A stretch of DNA of 64,000 nucleotides from the NCBI RefSeq assembly GCF_020731355.1, contig NZ_JAJFZK010000003.1:1-64000 (forward strand), written 5' to 3'. Position 1 is the first letter of the stretch. Every line of letters begins with the position of its first letter. Origin of the DNA: Bacillus sp. REN16. Its GTDB lineage: Bacteria; Bacillota; Bacilli; Bacillales; Bacillaceae_L. Positions 36,212 to 45,500 of the stretch are shown in pieces. The notes beneath the pieces are model-generated. The model was given only the letters and a program-made list of their open reading frames with translations, was not told the DNA's origin and searched no databases. The position numbers and the translations under genes were made by a program.

Positions 36212-37051
36212 TTATTGAAAATACATTCGAAAACCAATGACAATTAATAGTACAGACAACATTTGCATAATCACTCGACTTGGGATTTTTTGTGATAATC
36301 GCACTCCCAATTGAGATCCAACAACAATCCCAAGACCGCCGTATAAAACATACGACCAATCAACATTGCCATTGATAATCTGCAAAATCACACCCACTGA
36401 TGTATATAAGCATAATGAAAAAATCGATGTTGCCGTTGCATTATGTGTAGACATTCGAAATATGTAAATTAAAATAGGTACAAGCAGCCATCCTCCGCCG
36501 ATGCCAAGATAGCTTGAAAAAATCCCCATTATTAAACCAAGAGGCAGAAGATACTTCGCCAAAAGTCTGGACTTTGGTTCATACGCCAAAGGTTTACTAT
36601 GTTCGGAGTGATTTTGTTCTGTTGTGGCCGCTACCTGATTTGAGACATTTTTAGAATCTTGTAAACCAGATTTTTTCTCTACCCGCGTATTTTTTACAAT
36701 TAAAAACACACCTAGTATAACTAACAAACTAGCAAATAAGATATAGAAAGAACTAGAGGCGTACATTTGCAATAGCCAAACCCCGATAAATGAACCCGGA
36801 AAGGCCCCAATACTTAATAGAATTCCAGTACGGTAATCGATTCGTTTTTGTTTTGAATATCCTACTACCCCTGATAAGGAGTTCATTAAAACAATAACAA
36901 GCCCTGTTCCCGCCGCAATGGTGGGTTCAACATGAAATAGGAGCAGAAGTGCAGGTACAAATATGAATCCTCCCCCTGCTCCGACAATTGCCCCGTATCC
37001 GCCTGCAATGATGCCAATGATGATTAGTAATAGTCCAGTTATAATGACCAT
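36212..37051 (-). CDS. TauE/SafE-family membrane exporter or permease
   Basis: This protein of about 279 residues has eight or so membrane segments in two halves. The characteristic glycine-rich motifs are GGYGAIVGAGGGFIFVPALL near the N-terminus and SSYLGIGGGWLLVPILIYIF in the second half. Family members export sulfite, sulfoacetate or related anions, or import organosulfur compounds. Between the halves is a hydrophilic loop rich in Lys, Ser and Glu. The start is uncertain: ATG 37051 follows AGGAGG by only one base, and longer frames exist up to 37159. The divergent LysR gene probably regulates it. Confidence 0.83.
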   Translation of the reverse strand: MVIITGLLLIIIGIIAGGYGAIVGAGGGFIFVPALLLLFHVEPTIAAGTGLVIVLMNSLSGVVGYSKQKRIDYRTGILLSIGAFPGSFIGVWLLQMYASSSFYILFASLLVILGVFLIVKNTRVEKKSGLQDSKNVSNQVAATTEQNHSEHSKPLAYEPKSRLLAKYLLPLGLIMGIFSSYLGIGGGWLLVPILIYIFRMSTHNATATSIFSLCLYTSVGVILQIINGNVDWSYVLYGGLGIVVGSQLGVRLSQKIPSRVIMQMLSVLLIVIGFRMYFQ

Positions 37052-37222
37052 TCCTCCTATTTTATATGATAATATTAAGCTATCAAACATATAAAATGAA
37101 GTAAAATAGGAATTCATTATGCTCCATAACAAAACGTAATATACCATTTTAATAATCATGTCTTAATAGTTTTTATTTTTCATATAACAGAAGTATAGGG
37201 TTCAGAAATGGGAGGGCTTAGA

Positions 37223-38113
37223 TTGAATATCGAAAACTTAAAATTATTTTGTCTTGTGATTGAAGAAGGCAGTCTAACGTATGCTGCCCGTAAAAGCTAT
37301 ATCTCCCAACCCGCAGCCACCAAAAAAATTGGACAATTGGAGGATGAATATGGCGCCTTACTTTTTGAGCGTGTAAGTGGGGGTTTGCATCCAACACATG
37401 CCGGTGAGGTACTATACCCTTTTGCAAAGGAAATTATCGAACATTACAAAAGGTCTGTTGACGCCATTCATGAAGTGACGGGACATGAGAATATTCTTAT
37501 AAATGTTGGGGCAAGCCTCACAATCGGAGAGTATCTATTACCCCGGTTGCTTGGATATTTTAAAAAGGAATATCCGCAAATGACATTTAGCCTCGTTCTC
37601 GGAAACACCCCTACTATTTTGGCAAAGCTCGAATTAAACGAAATTGATATCGCTTTGGTGGAGGGTTTGTATGACAACGATCAATTCATTAAGGAAAAGT
37701 TCGCTGAGGATGAGCTTATTCTTGTCACATCAAATGAGCATCATTGGAAGAATCGAAAAAGCATTCAACTCGATGATTTAACGGAAGAAAAAATGATTTG
37801 GAGAGAACCAGAATCTGGCTCAAGGATAATGGTTGAGCGTTTCCTAGAGGAACACGGGGTGCTTTTTCAAATTGAAAGTGCAATGGAGATGGGAAGCATC
37901 CAATCTGTAAAAAGTGCCGTTGAAGCAGGCCTCGGGGTTAGTATCCTACCAAAACTAACCGTTCTAAAGGAACTCGAATACGGAACGTTATGCGAAATCC
38001 CAATTGAAGGGGTTAAACTATCCCGTGAACTATACATCGTACAAAAACCCCAACGCTTCAAAAAAATCGGGTTAACGTATTTTGCGGATTTTATCAGGGG
38101 TGCACTTTGGTGA
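37223..38113 (+). CDS. LysR-type transcriptional regulator (CysL-like)
   Basis: This 296-residue regulator has an N-terminal winged helix-turn-helix (LKLFCLVIEEGSLTYAARKS, then SQPAATKKIGQLEDEYG) and a LysR substrate-binding domain (INVGASLTIGEYLLPRLLGY). The C-terminus has the usual GLGVSILPKLTV. The start is a TTG at 37223, six bases after GGGAGGG; an upstream ATG lies within that site. It is divergent from the TauE gene with a gap of about 170 bases, the standard LysR layout for controlling a neighbouring transporter. Similarity to sulfur-related CysL regulators fits a sulfite exporter, but this is inferred. Confidence 0.87.
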   Translation: MNIENLKLFCLVIEEGSLTYAARKSYISQPAATKKIGQLEDEYGALLFERVSGGLHPTHAGEVLYPFAKEIIEHYKRSVDAIHEVTGHENILINVGASLTIGEYLLPRLLGYFKKEYPQMTFSLVLGNTPTILAKLELNEIDIALVEGLYDNDQFIKEKFAEDELILVTSNEHHWKNRKSIQLDDLTEEKMIWREPESGSRIMVERFLEEHGVLFQIESAMEMGSIQSVKSAVEAGLGVSILPKLTVLKELEYGTLCEIPIEGVKLSRELYIVQKPQRFKKIGLTYFADFIRGALW

Positions 38114-38217
38114 ACAGGGGGACGGTTCTCGCGTTCACCGGGAAACGAGGGGACGGTTCTCGCGTTCACCTAGTTTTTTCCAAATAGAAGGTCTGGGAAC
38201 CAGGGGACGGATCCTGC
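38109..38217 (+). repeat. Three GGGGACGG elements in tandem, left of array 3
   Basis: The first has arms GGTGAAC (38109-38115) and GTTCACC (38133-38139) around GGGGGACGGTTCTCGC, and overlaps the last codons of the LysR gene. A second begins GGGAAACGAGGGGACGG, and a third reads GGGGACGGATCCTGCG. The stretch is homologous to 47046-47130. Confidence 0.8.
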
Positions 38218-38227
38218 GTTTCTCATG

Positions 38228-38542
38228 GATTTGCGTCTTCGTGTCGAGATTTGCGTCGGTTTCCGCGGATATGCGTTTTTCTTTACATATTTGCGTCACT
38301 TTCCAGTTATTTGCGTCGTTCCCCACATATTTGCGTCGCTTTCCTGATATTTGCGTCGTTCCTTACATATTTGCGTCACTTTCTGTTTATTTGCGTCGTT
38401 CCTCACATTTTTGCTTCATTTTCCACATATTTGCGTCGTTCTTCGCATATTTGCATTTCTTTCTAGATATTTGCGTCGTTCTACGCATATTTGCATCACT
38501 TCCCAAATATTTGCTTCGTTCCTCACATATTTGCGTCGCCCT
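38228..38542 (+). repeat. TTTGC array 3 (16 units, exact 20-bp period)
   Basis: Cores recur at exact 20-bp steps from 38234 to 38534, with spacers alternating TCACTTTCC and TCGTTCCTCACA types. The order of variant units matches array 4 at 47.1-47.4 kb. It sits between convergent genes (LysR and the LPITA protein). Confidence 0.92.
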
Positions 38543-38570
38543 GCGATAATCGCATCTTCGCACAACAAAA

Positions 38571-38616
38571 AAAGACACAGCAAGCAGTTCATACCTTAAC
38601 TGTTTGTTGTGTCTTT
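38571..38616 (-). terminator. Terminator of the LPITA-protein gene
   Basis: AAAGACACAGCAAGCAGTT and AACTGTTTGTTGTGTCTTT form a 19-bp imperfect stem, with T-rich sequence on the minus-strand 3' side. Confidence 0.8.
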
Positions 38617-38635
38617 CATTTTTATAGCTTAGAGA

Positions 38636-39355
38636 CTATTCAGTTACGGAGTTGCGCTTTCTTTTTAACAGGATTGCACCAGTGCCTAAAAGGATTAATC
38701 CAACTAGTAAAATAGTAAAAACATTTGTTGCTGTTATTGGCAGTAGTTTGCCGGTTTCGTCGCTTTTGTCGCTAGGCTGCTTATCCCCTTTATTTTTGTT
38801 GTCGTTTTGACCATTTTGATTACCTGGTTGATTTTGACTGTTATCATTCTTATCTTTATCATCGGTGTCGCTACCCGGTGTGTTTCCATCGCCTGGGTCT
38901 TCTTCATTGTTATCTTCCCCTGGTTTTACAGGATCCTCATCACCGTCTTCGCCTGGGGTTTCTCCGTCGTGTCCTTCATCCGGGTTTTCACCATTGTCTT
39001 CATCCCCAGGCTTGGCGTCTGGATGATACATCGCATTGTCTTCAACAACCTTACCATCCGCAGCAACTTTTATATAGAAGGGTTCATCCGCAGAAAGGGC
39101 TTCTTTCGTGCTAAATGTGTGACTATAGTTTCCAGCTTCATCTGCTTGGATTTCATCAATAAACATCAGGTTTTCAGATATTTGTTCTTTACCTTTAAAA
39201 ACGGTGATTGACACTGTTTTATTTTTAAGATTGTCTATTTTCCCACTGAGTGTAAAGGTTCCGTCGCCATTGTTGGTTGTGGCTGCCAGTGATGATAGTG
39301 GAAAAACGATACTTAGCATGACGATTGCCACAAATCCAAATATGATTTTTTTCAT
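38636..39355 (-). CDS. Wall-anchored acidic surface protein with LPITA sorting signal
   Basis: This 239-residue protein has a signal peptide (MKKIIFGFVAIVMLSIVFPL, cleavage near SLAA) and a beta-rich domain of about 85 residues (FTLSGKIDNLKNKTVSITVF). A low-complexity Asp/Glu/Gly/Pro/Asn spacer follows, and the C-terminus is LPITA, a hydrophobic segment and KRKRNSVTE. The LPXTA-type motif matches that of the SGNH hydrolase in this window, so both may be substrates of the same sortase. GGAGG lies before the ATG. It follows the giant metallohydrolase gene, with a strong hairpin in between. It may be a small wall protein whose N-terminal domain mediates binding; the partner is unknown. Confidence 0.82.
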   Translation of the reverse strand: MKKIIFGFVAIVMLSIVFPLSSLAATTNNGDGTFTLSGKIDNLKNKTVSITVFKGKEQISENLMFIDEIQADEAGNYSHTFSTKEALSADEPFYIKVAADGKVVEDNAMYHPDAKPGDEDNGENPDEGHDGETPGEDGDEDPVKPGEDNNEEDPGDGNTPGSDTDDKDKNDNSQNQPGNQNGQNDNKNKGDKQPSDKSDETGKLLPITATNVFTILLVGLILLGTGAILLKRKRNSVTE

Positions 39356-39385
39356 GTTTTACCTCCAAATTCGTTTGTAAAACGA

Positions 39386-39414
39386 CCAGTGGCGGTCATG
39401 GATGACCCCACTGG
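39386..39414 (-). terminator. Hairpin just upstream of the LPITA-protein start
   Basis: CCAGTGG-C-GGTCA pairs with TGACC-CCACTGG around a TGGA loop. On the minus strand it is followed by TCGTTTT and then the GGAGG site of the LPITA gene. It could terminate or attenuate read-through from the giant gene. Confidence 0.6.
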
Positions 39415-39442
39415 ATAAGCTTCTTTCATCGGGTTTTGGACA

Positions 39443-39507
39443 AGGGACCTATCCCCATGTCCCACAATCCTTTTTCCCCACCAGAGTGGGTCAAGCGACC
39501 TGTCCCT
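39443..39507. repeat. GGGACAGGT-family dispersed repeat at the giant-gene stop
   Basis: AGGGAC and GTCCCT form the outer arms. The minus strand reads GGGACAGGTCGCTTGACCC followed by ACTCTGGTGGGG, resembling the element at 48298-48343. It overlaps the stop codon of the 2471-residue gene. Confidence 0.6.
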
Positions 39508-42500
39508 AGCGTAATTCTGGGCGTTTGGTTTGTTCGTTCCATGTCCAGATGTTTTCGAAGTCCCAGCTAAGTTGTTCGGTGTATAGGCCTTGGCTATCTA
39601 TTACGTCTAGGGTGATTCCTTGACCTTTTTCGTTTGTTGTTGATTCGGTTGTGACAGCTTCCTTTGTGACTGTCATACCTGCATTTGCAAGGTTATTCAC
39701 GAGAATGGCCGTTTCTCCGCTTAATACTTTTCCTACCACACGGTTTGCACTTGATGATGCTGTTACGGATTCATTTAGCGCAATCGTGTTGCGGATGATT
39801 GTGTCTTGGTACGCATACCCTGAGATCCCACCAGCATTGCTTTTCGCTGCTGATACAGCTCCCGCTGCAAATGAATTTTCAGTGATACTGCCCGTGTTTG
39901 TAATTCCAATAAGTCCACCGGCTTGACTTCCTTTTGAATGGACATTCGCTGTTGAGTAGCTATTTCGAACGATTCCATTCGAATATCCTACAAGTCCTCC
40001 CGTCGTTTGCGTACCGCTAACCTGTCCAGTTGAATAACTATTTTCAACTGTCCCATTATTCGTATTGACCAAAATACCTGTTTGAGGCATTCCTGGAGTT
40101 CCGACTACATTTGCATTCACCATGCCAAGATTCTTGATTGTTCCGGCATTTAGATCAAAAAGGGCACCCGTTGTTGATGTGAAATTCGAAATGATTTTTC
40201 CATTTCCATCAAACACACCTGTGAACACATCCGAGAGAATACTTACCTTTTTTCCTGCTAAGTCCAGGTCTGCTTGTAAAATATAGCTTCCACTTGGGAA
40301 TTGATTGACTGCCTGTAAATCATCCGCTGAATCGATGATATAAAAACCATTTCCGTCTTTTTCAAGTGCAGGTGCTGTCGCGCCGCCAGAAGCTTCCGTG
40401 TTTTCTTTGTTTGAAACTAGCACCGGGCGCTTCGCTTTGGCATCCCATGCCCAAACGTTTGTAAAATCCCAACCAATAGCCTCAAAGCTTGCTACCGTTT
40501 GTAGTTCAGCAATGGCCTTACCAAGACCTTTTTCATTGTCAGCACCTTCAGTTGTAACGCCTTCTTTACTTACAATCATGCTGTTGCTTGCAAGATTATC
40601 TACTAGGGTTGCAGTTTGCCCCGCTCCTACACGACCAACAATTCGGTTTGCCGCGCTTGTTGTTAGCACTGCTTGATTCAATGCCACATTTCCACGAATT
40701 TCAGTCGTCACATAGCCATACCCGCTCAAGCCACCGGCATTGCTTTCACCAGCATGTACAGTACCGCTCGCATAGCTATTAGTTGTTTTACTTCCTTTAT
40801 TCGTAATTCCTACTAGTCCACCCGCTTGTTTTGATGTTGCCAGAACATCCGCAGTCGAATAGCTGTTGCGGACCTCGCCATGGGAATGCCCAACCAGTCC
40901 GCCGACCGTACTTGTCCCTGTCATACTTCCTGTCGAATAGGAACTCTCCACTACACCACGATTTGTATTCACAAGAATTCCGACATTGCTGTTTGCAGTT
41001 GTCACATTTGCATCAACCATAGCCACATTTTGAATCGTTCCAGTATTCTCACCGAACAATCCACCAGTAGCAGATTGATAGTGGGAAATTGATTTGCCAT
41101 TTCCGTCAAATGTACCCGCAAAGGTCGGAATGCTTACATTCGCACCTGAAAAATCAAGATTAGCTGTTAATCTATATTGTTCATTTGGATATTTATTGAT
41201 TTCTTTTACATCATCGACTTTCTTGATCATGTAAAATCCGTCTGCATCCTTACTAAGGTTTGGAGCATCGACTGGTTCGGTTGGTTCATCAGGATGACTA
41301 GCAGCAAAGATCCTCAACTCTGGTCGATTCGCTTTTGTATCCCACACCCAGTTATTCTCAAAATTCCAGCCGAGTTCTTTTTCAAATGTTTCTTGGGTTT
41401 GCAGTTCAGCTGCTGTCTTACCAAGACCTTTTTCATTATTTGCATCCTCCGCTGTTGTCCATTCCTTCGAAACAACCATATCGGCATTGGCAATGTTATG
41501 AGTCAATGTTGCCGTATCACCAGCTAATACTCGACCGACAATTCGATTCGCTGCTGTTACCGTTGTAACGGATGGATTAAGTGCAGCATTGTATTGAATG
41601 ACTGTCGTTGTATAGCCATAGCCACTGAATCCACCGGCATTGCTTATGACGGAATTGACTGTTCCGCTTGCGAAGCTATATTCAGTTGTACTGCCGCGTC
41701 CTGTAATTCCAACAAGACCACCTGATTGCTTCTCTTTTGCCGTTACATCAGCTGTGGAATAGCTGTTGCGGATTTCGCCGTATGAATATCCAACTAATCC
41801 ACCGACCGTGCTTTTACCAGTGATTTTCCCAGTAGAAAATGAGTTTTCTACCTTCCCGTTGTTTGTGTTGACAAGGATTCCAACATTATTGTTAGTAGAA
41901 TCCACATTCGCATCGACCATTCCGATGTTTTGAATCGTTCCGTTGTTTACTTCAATCAAAGCACCTGTATTGGATTGATAGTTTACTAGACGCTTCCCAT
42001 TTCCATCTAAGACACCATGAAAATTAAGAATCGTAATCGGTTCCTTAGCCGTCGTCAAATCAAGGTCAGCCATAAGAATGTATTGTTCTCTTGGATAAGC
42101 ATTGATTTCTGCTAGGTCCTCGATTTTTTCAATTTGATAAAATCCATTTGCATTCTTTTCTAGAGCTGGCGCATCTGGTTCTTCCTCTTCCACGATGTCA
42201 CTATGAACACGTAATACAGGCTTTTTATTCTTAGCATCCCAAATCCAAGTTGTTTCGAAATCCCAGCCTAGTAGCTGACTATAAGTGTTCTTGTCTTGAA
42301 CTTCCAATCTCGGAAGTCCCGCACCTTTTTCAGTGATAGGGGAATCTTCCGTAATTCTCTCCACATCCACAACCATCTCAGCAAATGCATAGTTGTTGAG
42401 TAGAGTAGCTTTATTTCCAGCAAGTACACGCCCGACTACTCGGTTCGCACTTGATGGTGTTGTCACCGATTGATTTAGTGCAATTACGTTTTGGACAACT

Positions 42501-45500
42501 GTATCGTTATAGCCATAACCCGTGATTCCACCTGCATTGCTCTTTAAGGCTTGCACTTTACCAGTCGCATAGACATTTTCAGTCAAGCTTCCGGAGTTTG
42601 TAATCCCAACAACTCCACCCGCCTGGCTTACTTCGGCCGTTACATCGGCATTGGAATAGCTGTTACGAACAACCCCATTTGAGTATCCAACAAGTCCACC
42701 AACTGTGTTCTTACCCGTCACTTTCCCTGTTGAATAACTGTTTTCAACCGTTCCATTGTTCACATTGACCAACAGACCTGTTTGCGGTGCACCTGCTTCG
42801 CCTGTTACATCAGCATCGATCATCGCCACATTTTTAATGGTTCCGCCATTCAGATGGAACAGCGCACCTGTTGCTGATTTGAAGCCAATGATTTTCTTCC
42901 CGTTTCCGTCGAACGTTCCCATGAACGGAATATCAACAGATAAGGTTTCGAATGTTTTTCCAGTAAGATCGATATCATTTTGTAAAATGAAGTTCGCATT
43001 CGGAAATTTACTTACCTGTTTTAAATCTTCAGCCGTTTCAATTTTGTAAAATCCATTTTCGTTCTTTTCAAGGGTTGGCTTGCTTCCGCCTTCTGGATCA
43101 ATTTTTTCTTGATTTGTCTGTAAAACTGGTCGTTCGGCAGACTCATCCCACGTCCAGACATTTGTAAAATCCCAACCTAATTCTTCAAAAGCTGCTTGCT
43201 TTTTCAATTGTTCAGGACTCACACCAAGACCTTTTTCATTGTCAGGTGCTTCAGCCGTGACTGCTTCCTTACTTACCATCATTTTGTTAGAAGCAATATT
43301 GTTTTCTAAGGTTGCTTTTTCGCCACTTAACACTCGTCCTACAATACGGCTTGCACTGCTTGTTGTGATGACAGATGTATTCATCGCGGCACTGTTTTGG
43401 ATGATCGTGTTTTCGTAACCATAGCCACTGATCCCACCCGCATTACTGCTTCCAGCTGTAACAGAACCAGTTGCATAGACGTTTTCAGTTAGACTGCCAC
43501 GGTTCGTAATTCCGACTAAGCCACCCGCTTGTTTCGCATTTGCCTTAACAGTGGCAGTGGAATAACTGTTTCGGATTACTCCGTTTGAGTATCCAACAAG
43601 TCCACCGACATTAGATAGACCTGTAATTGATCCAGTTGTGTAGGAATTTTCAATGGTACCATTGTTTAAATCAACTAGAATTCCCGCATCATTTGTACCC
43701 GAATTGATATCTGCATTGAGTACGGCGAGATTTTTTATCGTACCTCCATTAACGCTAAATAAGCCCGCGCCACTAGGAGATGCCATTTTCACTCCTGTGA
43801 TGGTATGACCTTTCCCATCAAAAACACCTGTAAATGGTGTTCCATCTGAGCCGATTGCCGTTAACACATCATTTTTCCCAACAATATCCGCAGTTAGTTC
43901 ATAATGCTTGTCCGGATAATAGTGAATTTTTTCAAAATCAGAAATGCTATCAAGCTTATATGGATTTTCCGCAGTTCCTTCGCCATCCATAGCCTCACGC
44001 ACAACAGTTGATGGCAACAATGGATTCTGATTCGCAAGATTATCCCAGATGAAAAGCTTAATTGTATTTTGGTCATCAAAGGTTAATGATTCCTCAAAAT
44101 GAATGACCTGCTCACGGCCAAGACCTTCTAATGCTACTTCTTTGATTTGAGCATCGATAAGCTTTGTTCCAGTTGCATCATATTTTGCGCCAATCATTGT
44201 GATTTTTTCAGTAGTACCTGGATAGTTTAAAAGACCAACACCCTTAAATAAACCGTCTTCTACTTCAAGACTTGTAAGCTTCATATGATTTTCAGGCTGA
44301 GTTAATTCAAAAGTGTCGATCACTGTTCCTTCATCATTGTAAACCGTGAATGTAAGTGACTCATCATTTGCCTCTAACACAGCACCTGTTTGACGGTTCT
44401 CATCATAAACAATATGATCCCAGTCAAATGCTTGGTTATCATAAAATTTAGGTCCTGATGATCCCATCGTGATAAAAGTCGTACCATACTTCATTGCCTC
44501 TTCACTTTGATTTACCTCATCATTATGAATCGTTGTTCGTTTGTACACATGGTCATGTCCACCGATATGAAGATTCACGCCAAGCTGCTGAACCACTTTC
44601 GCCATTTGTGCTCTTTGTGTATTCATTCCAGGGTCATCACTGTGTGAGCCGCCATAATACGGAAAATGCTCCATGACAATTTTCCACTTTTTATCAGTCG
44701 CACGCATATCTTTTTCCAGCCATTTAAGCTGGGCTTGGGTAAAGTCCATTGAATTCAATACTGCAATATGAACATCCCCGTAGTCGAAGGAATAATTTCC
44801 TTCCGAATACGTGCCTTCCCCATTTTCAGGAAGGTTAAAGAAATTTCGATATCTTCTTGCATCCTCATCCTGGACATACTCATGGTTTCCAATCATATTG
44901 GCAGATAGAAGATTTAGATCTTTATAGATCGAATCAAACACGTCTGTCCACATATACGTAAAACCAGTTTTATCAACCAGGTCACCAACTTGAATCATTA
45001 ACTTCCCGTTGTTGTTTTTTTGCTTTAACACATCAAGCATATCGGTGAATAAAGTAAAGCTATCCTTGTTTCGATCTGGAACTTGAAGGTCACCCATCAT
45101 GTAAATCGTTGTATCCTCTGATTCGGGTGCTGTTTCAAATGAATACGTCTTGCTCCATGGTCCTTCAGCTGTTAGACCATAACGATAGTCGTACTCTGTT
45201 CCTTTTTTCAGATTAGCAAGATCTGCTTCATGTGCAGCATGGATGCGGTATGTACCTTGTGCAATACTATCCCCATATGCTGATTCAAAATAAGAAACCT
45301 TTGTGTCTTGAACCGTCCCCTTGTTCCAGCCAGCATCCTTTGTTTTGTATTGAATGTAGGCTTGATCGAGAACTTTATCTGTTACAAGGGTAATCCCGAC
45401 TTCTTCCTCAGTTGCCCCAACATTAACGATTGGTATAAATTCATTTAAAATCTTTTCACCGTCAAGCTTGCTGTCGTCTACTAAAATACGAATCAACTCA

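Noticed and set aside
36024-36218. 64-residue + frame between the membrane gene and the TauE gene
   Set aside because: It lies within repeat remnants, has no clear ribosome binding site and no recognisable similarity to a transposase or other family.
38082-38599. Open frames across array 3 and the equivalent frames at 47024-47505 across array 4
   Set aside because: They run through GGGGACGG elements and TTTGC units with no coding signals. The two loci give similar peptides only because the DNA is duplicated.
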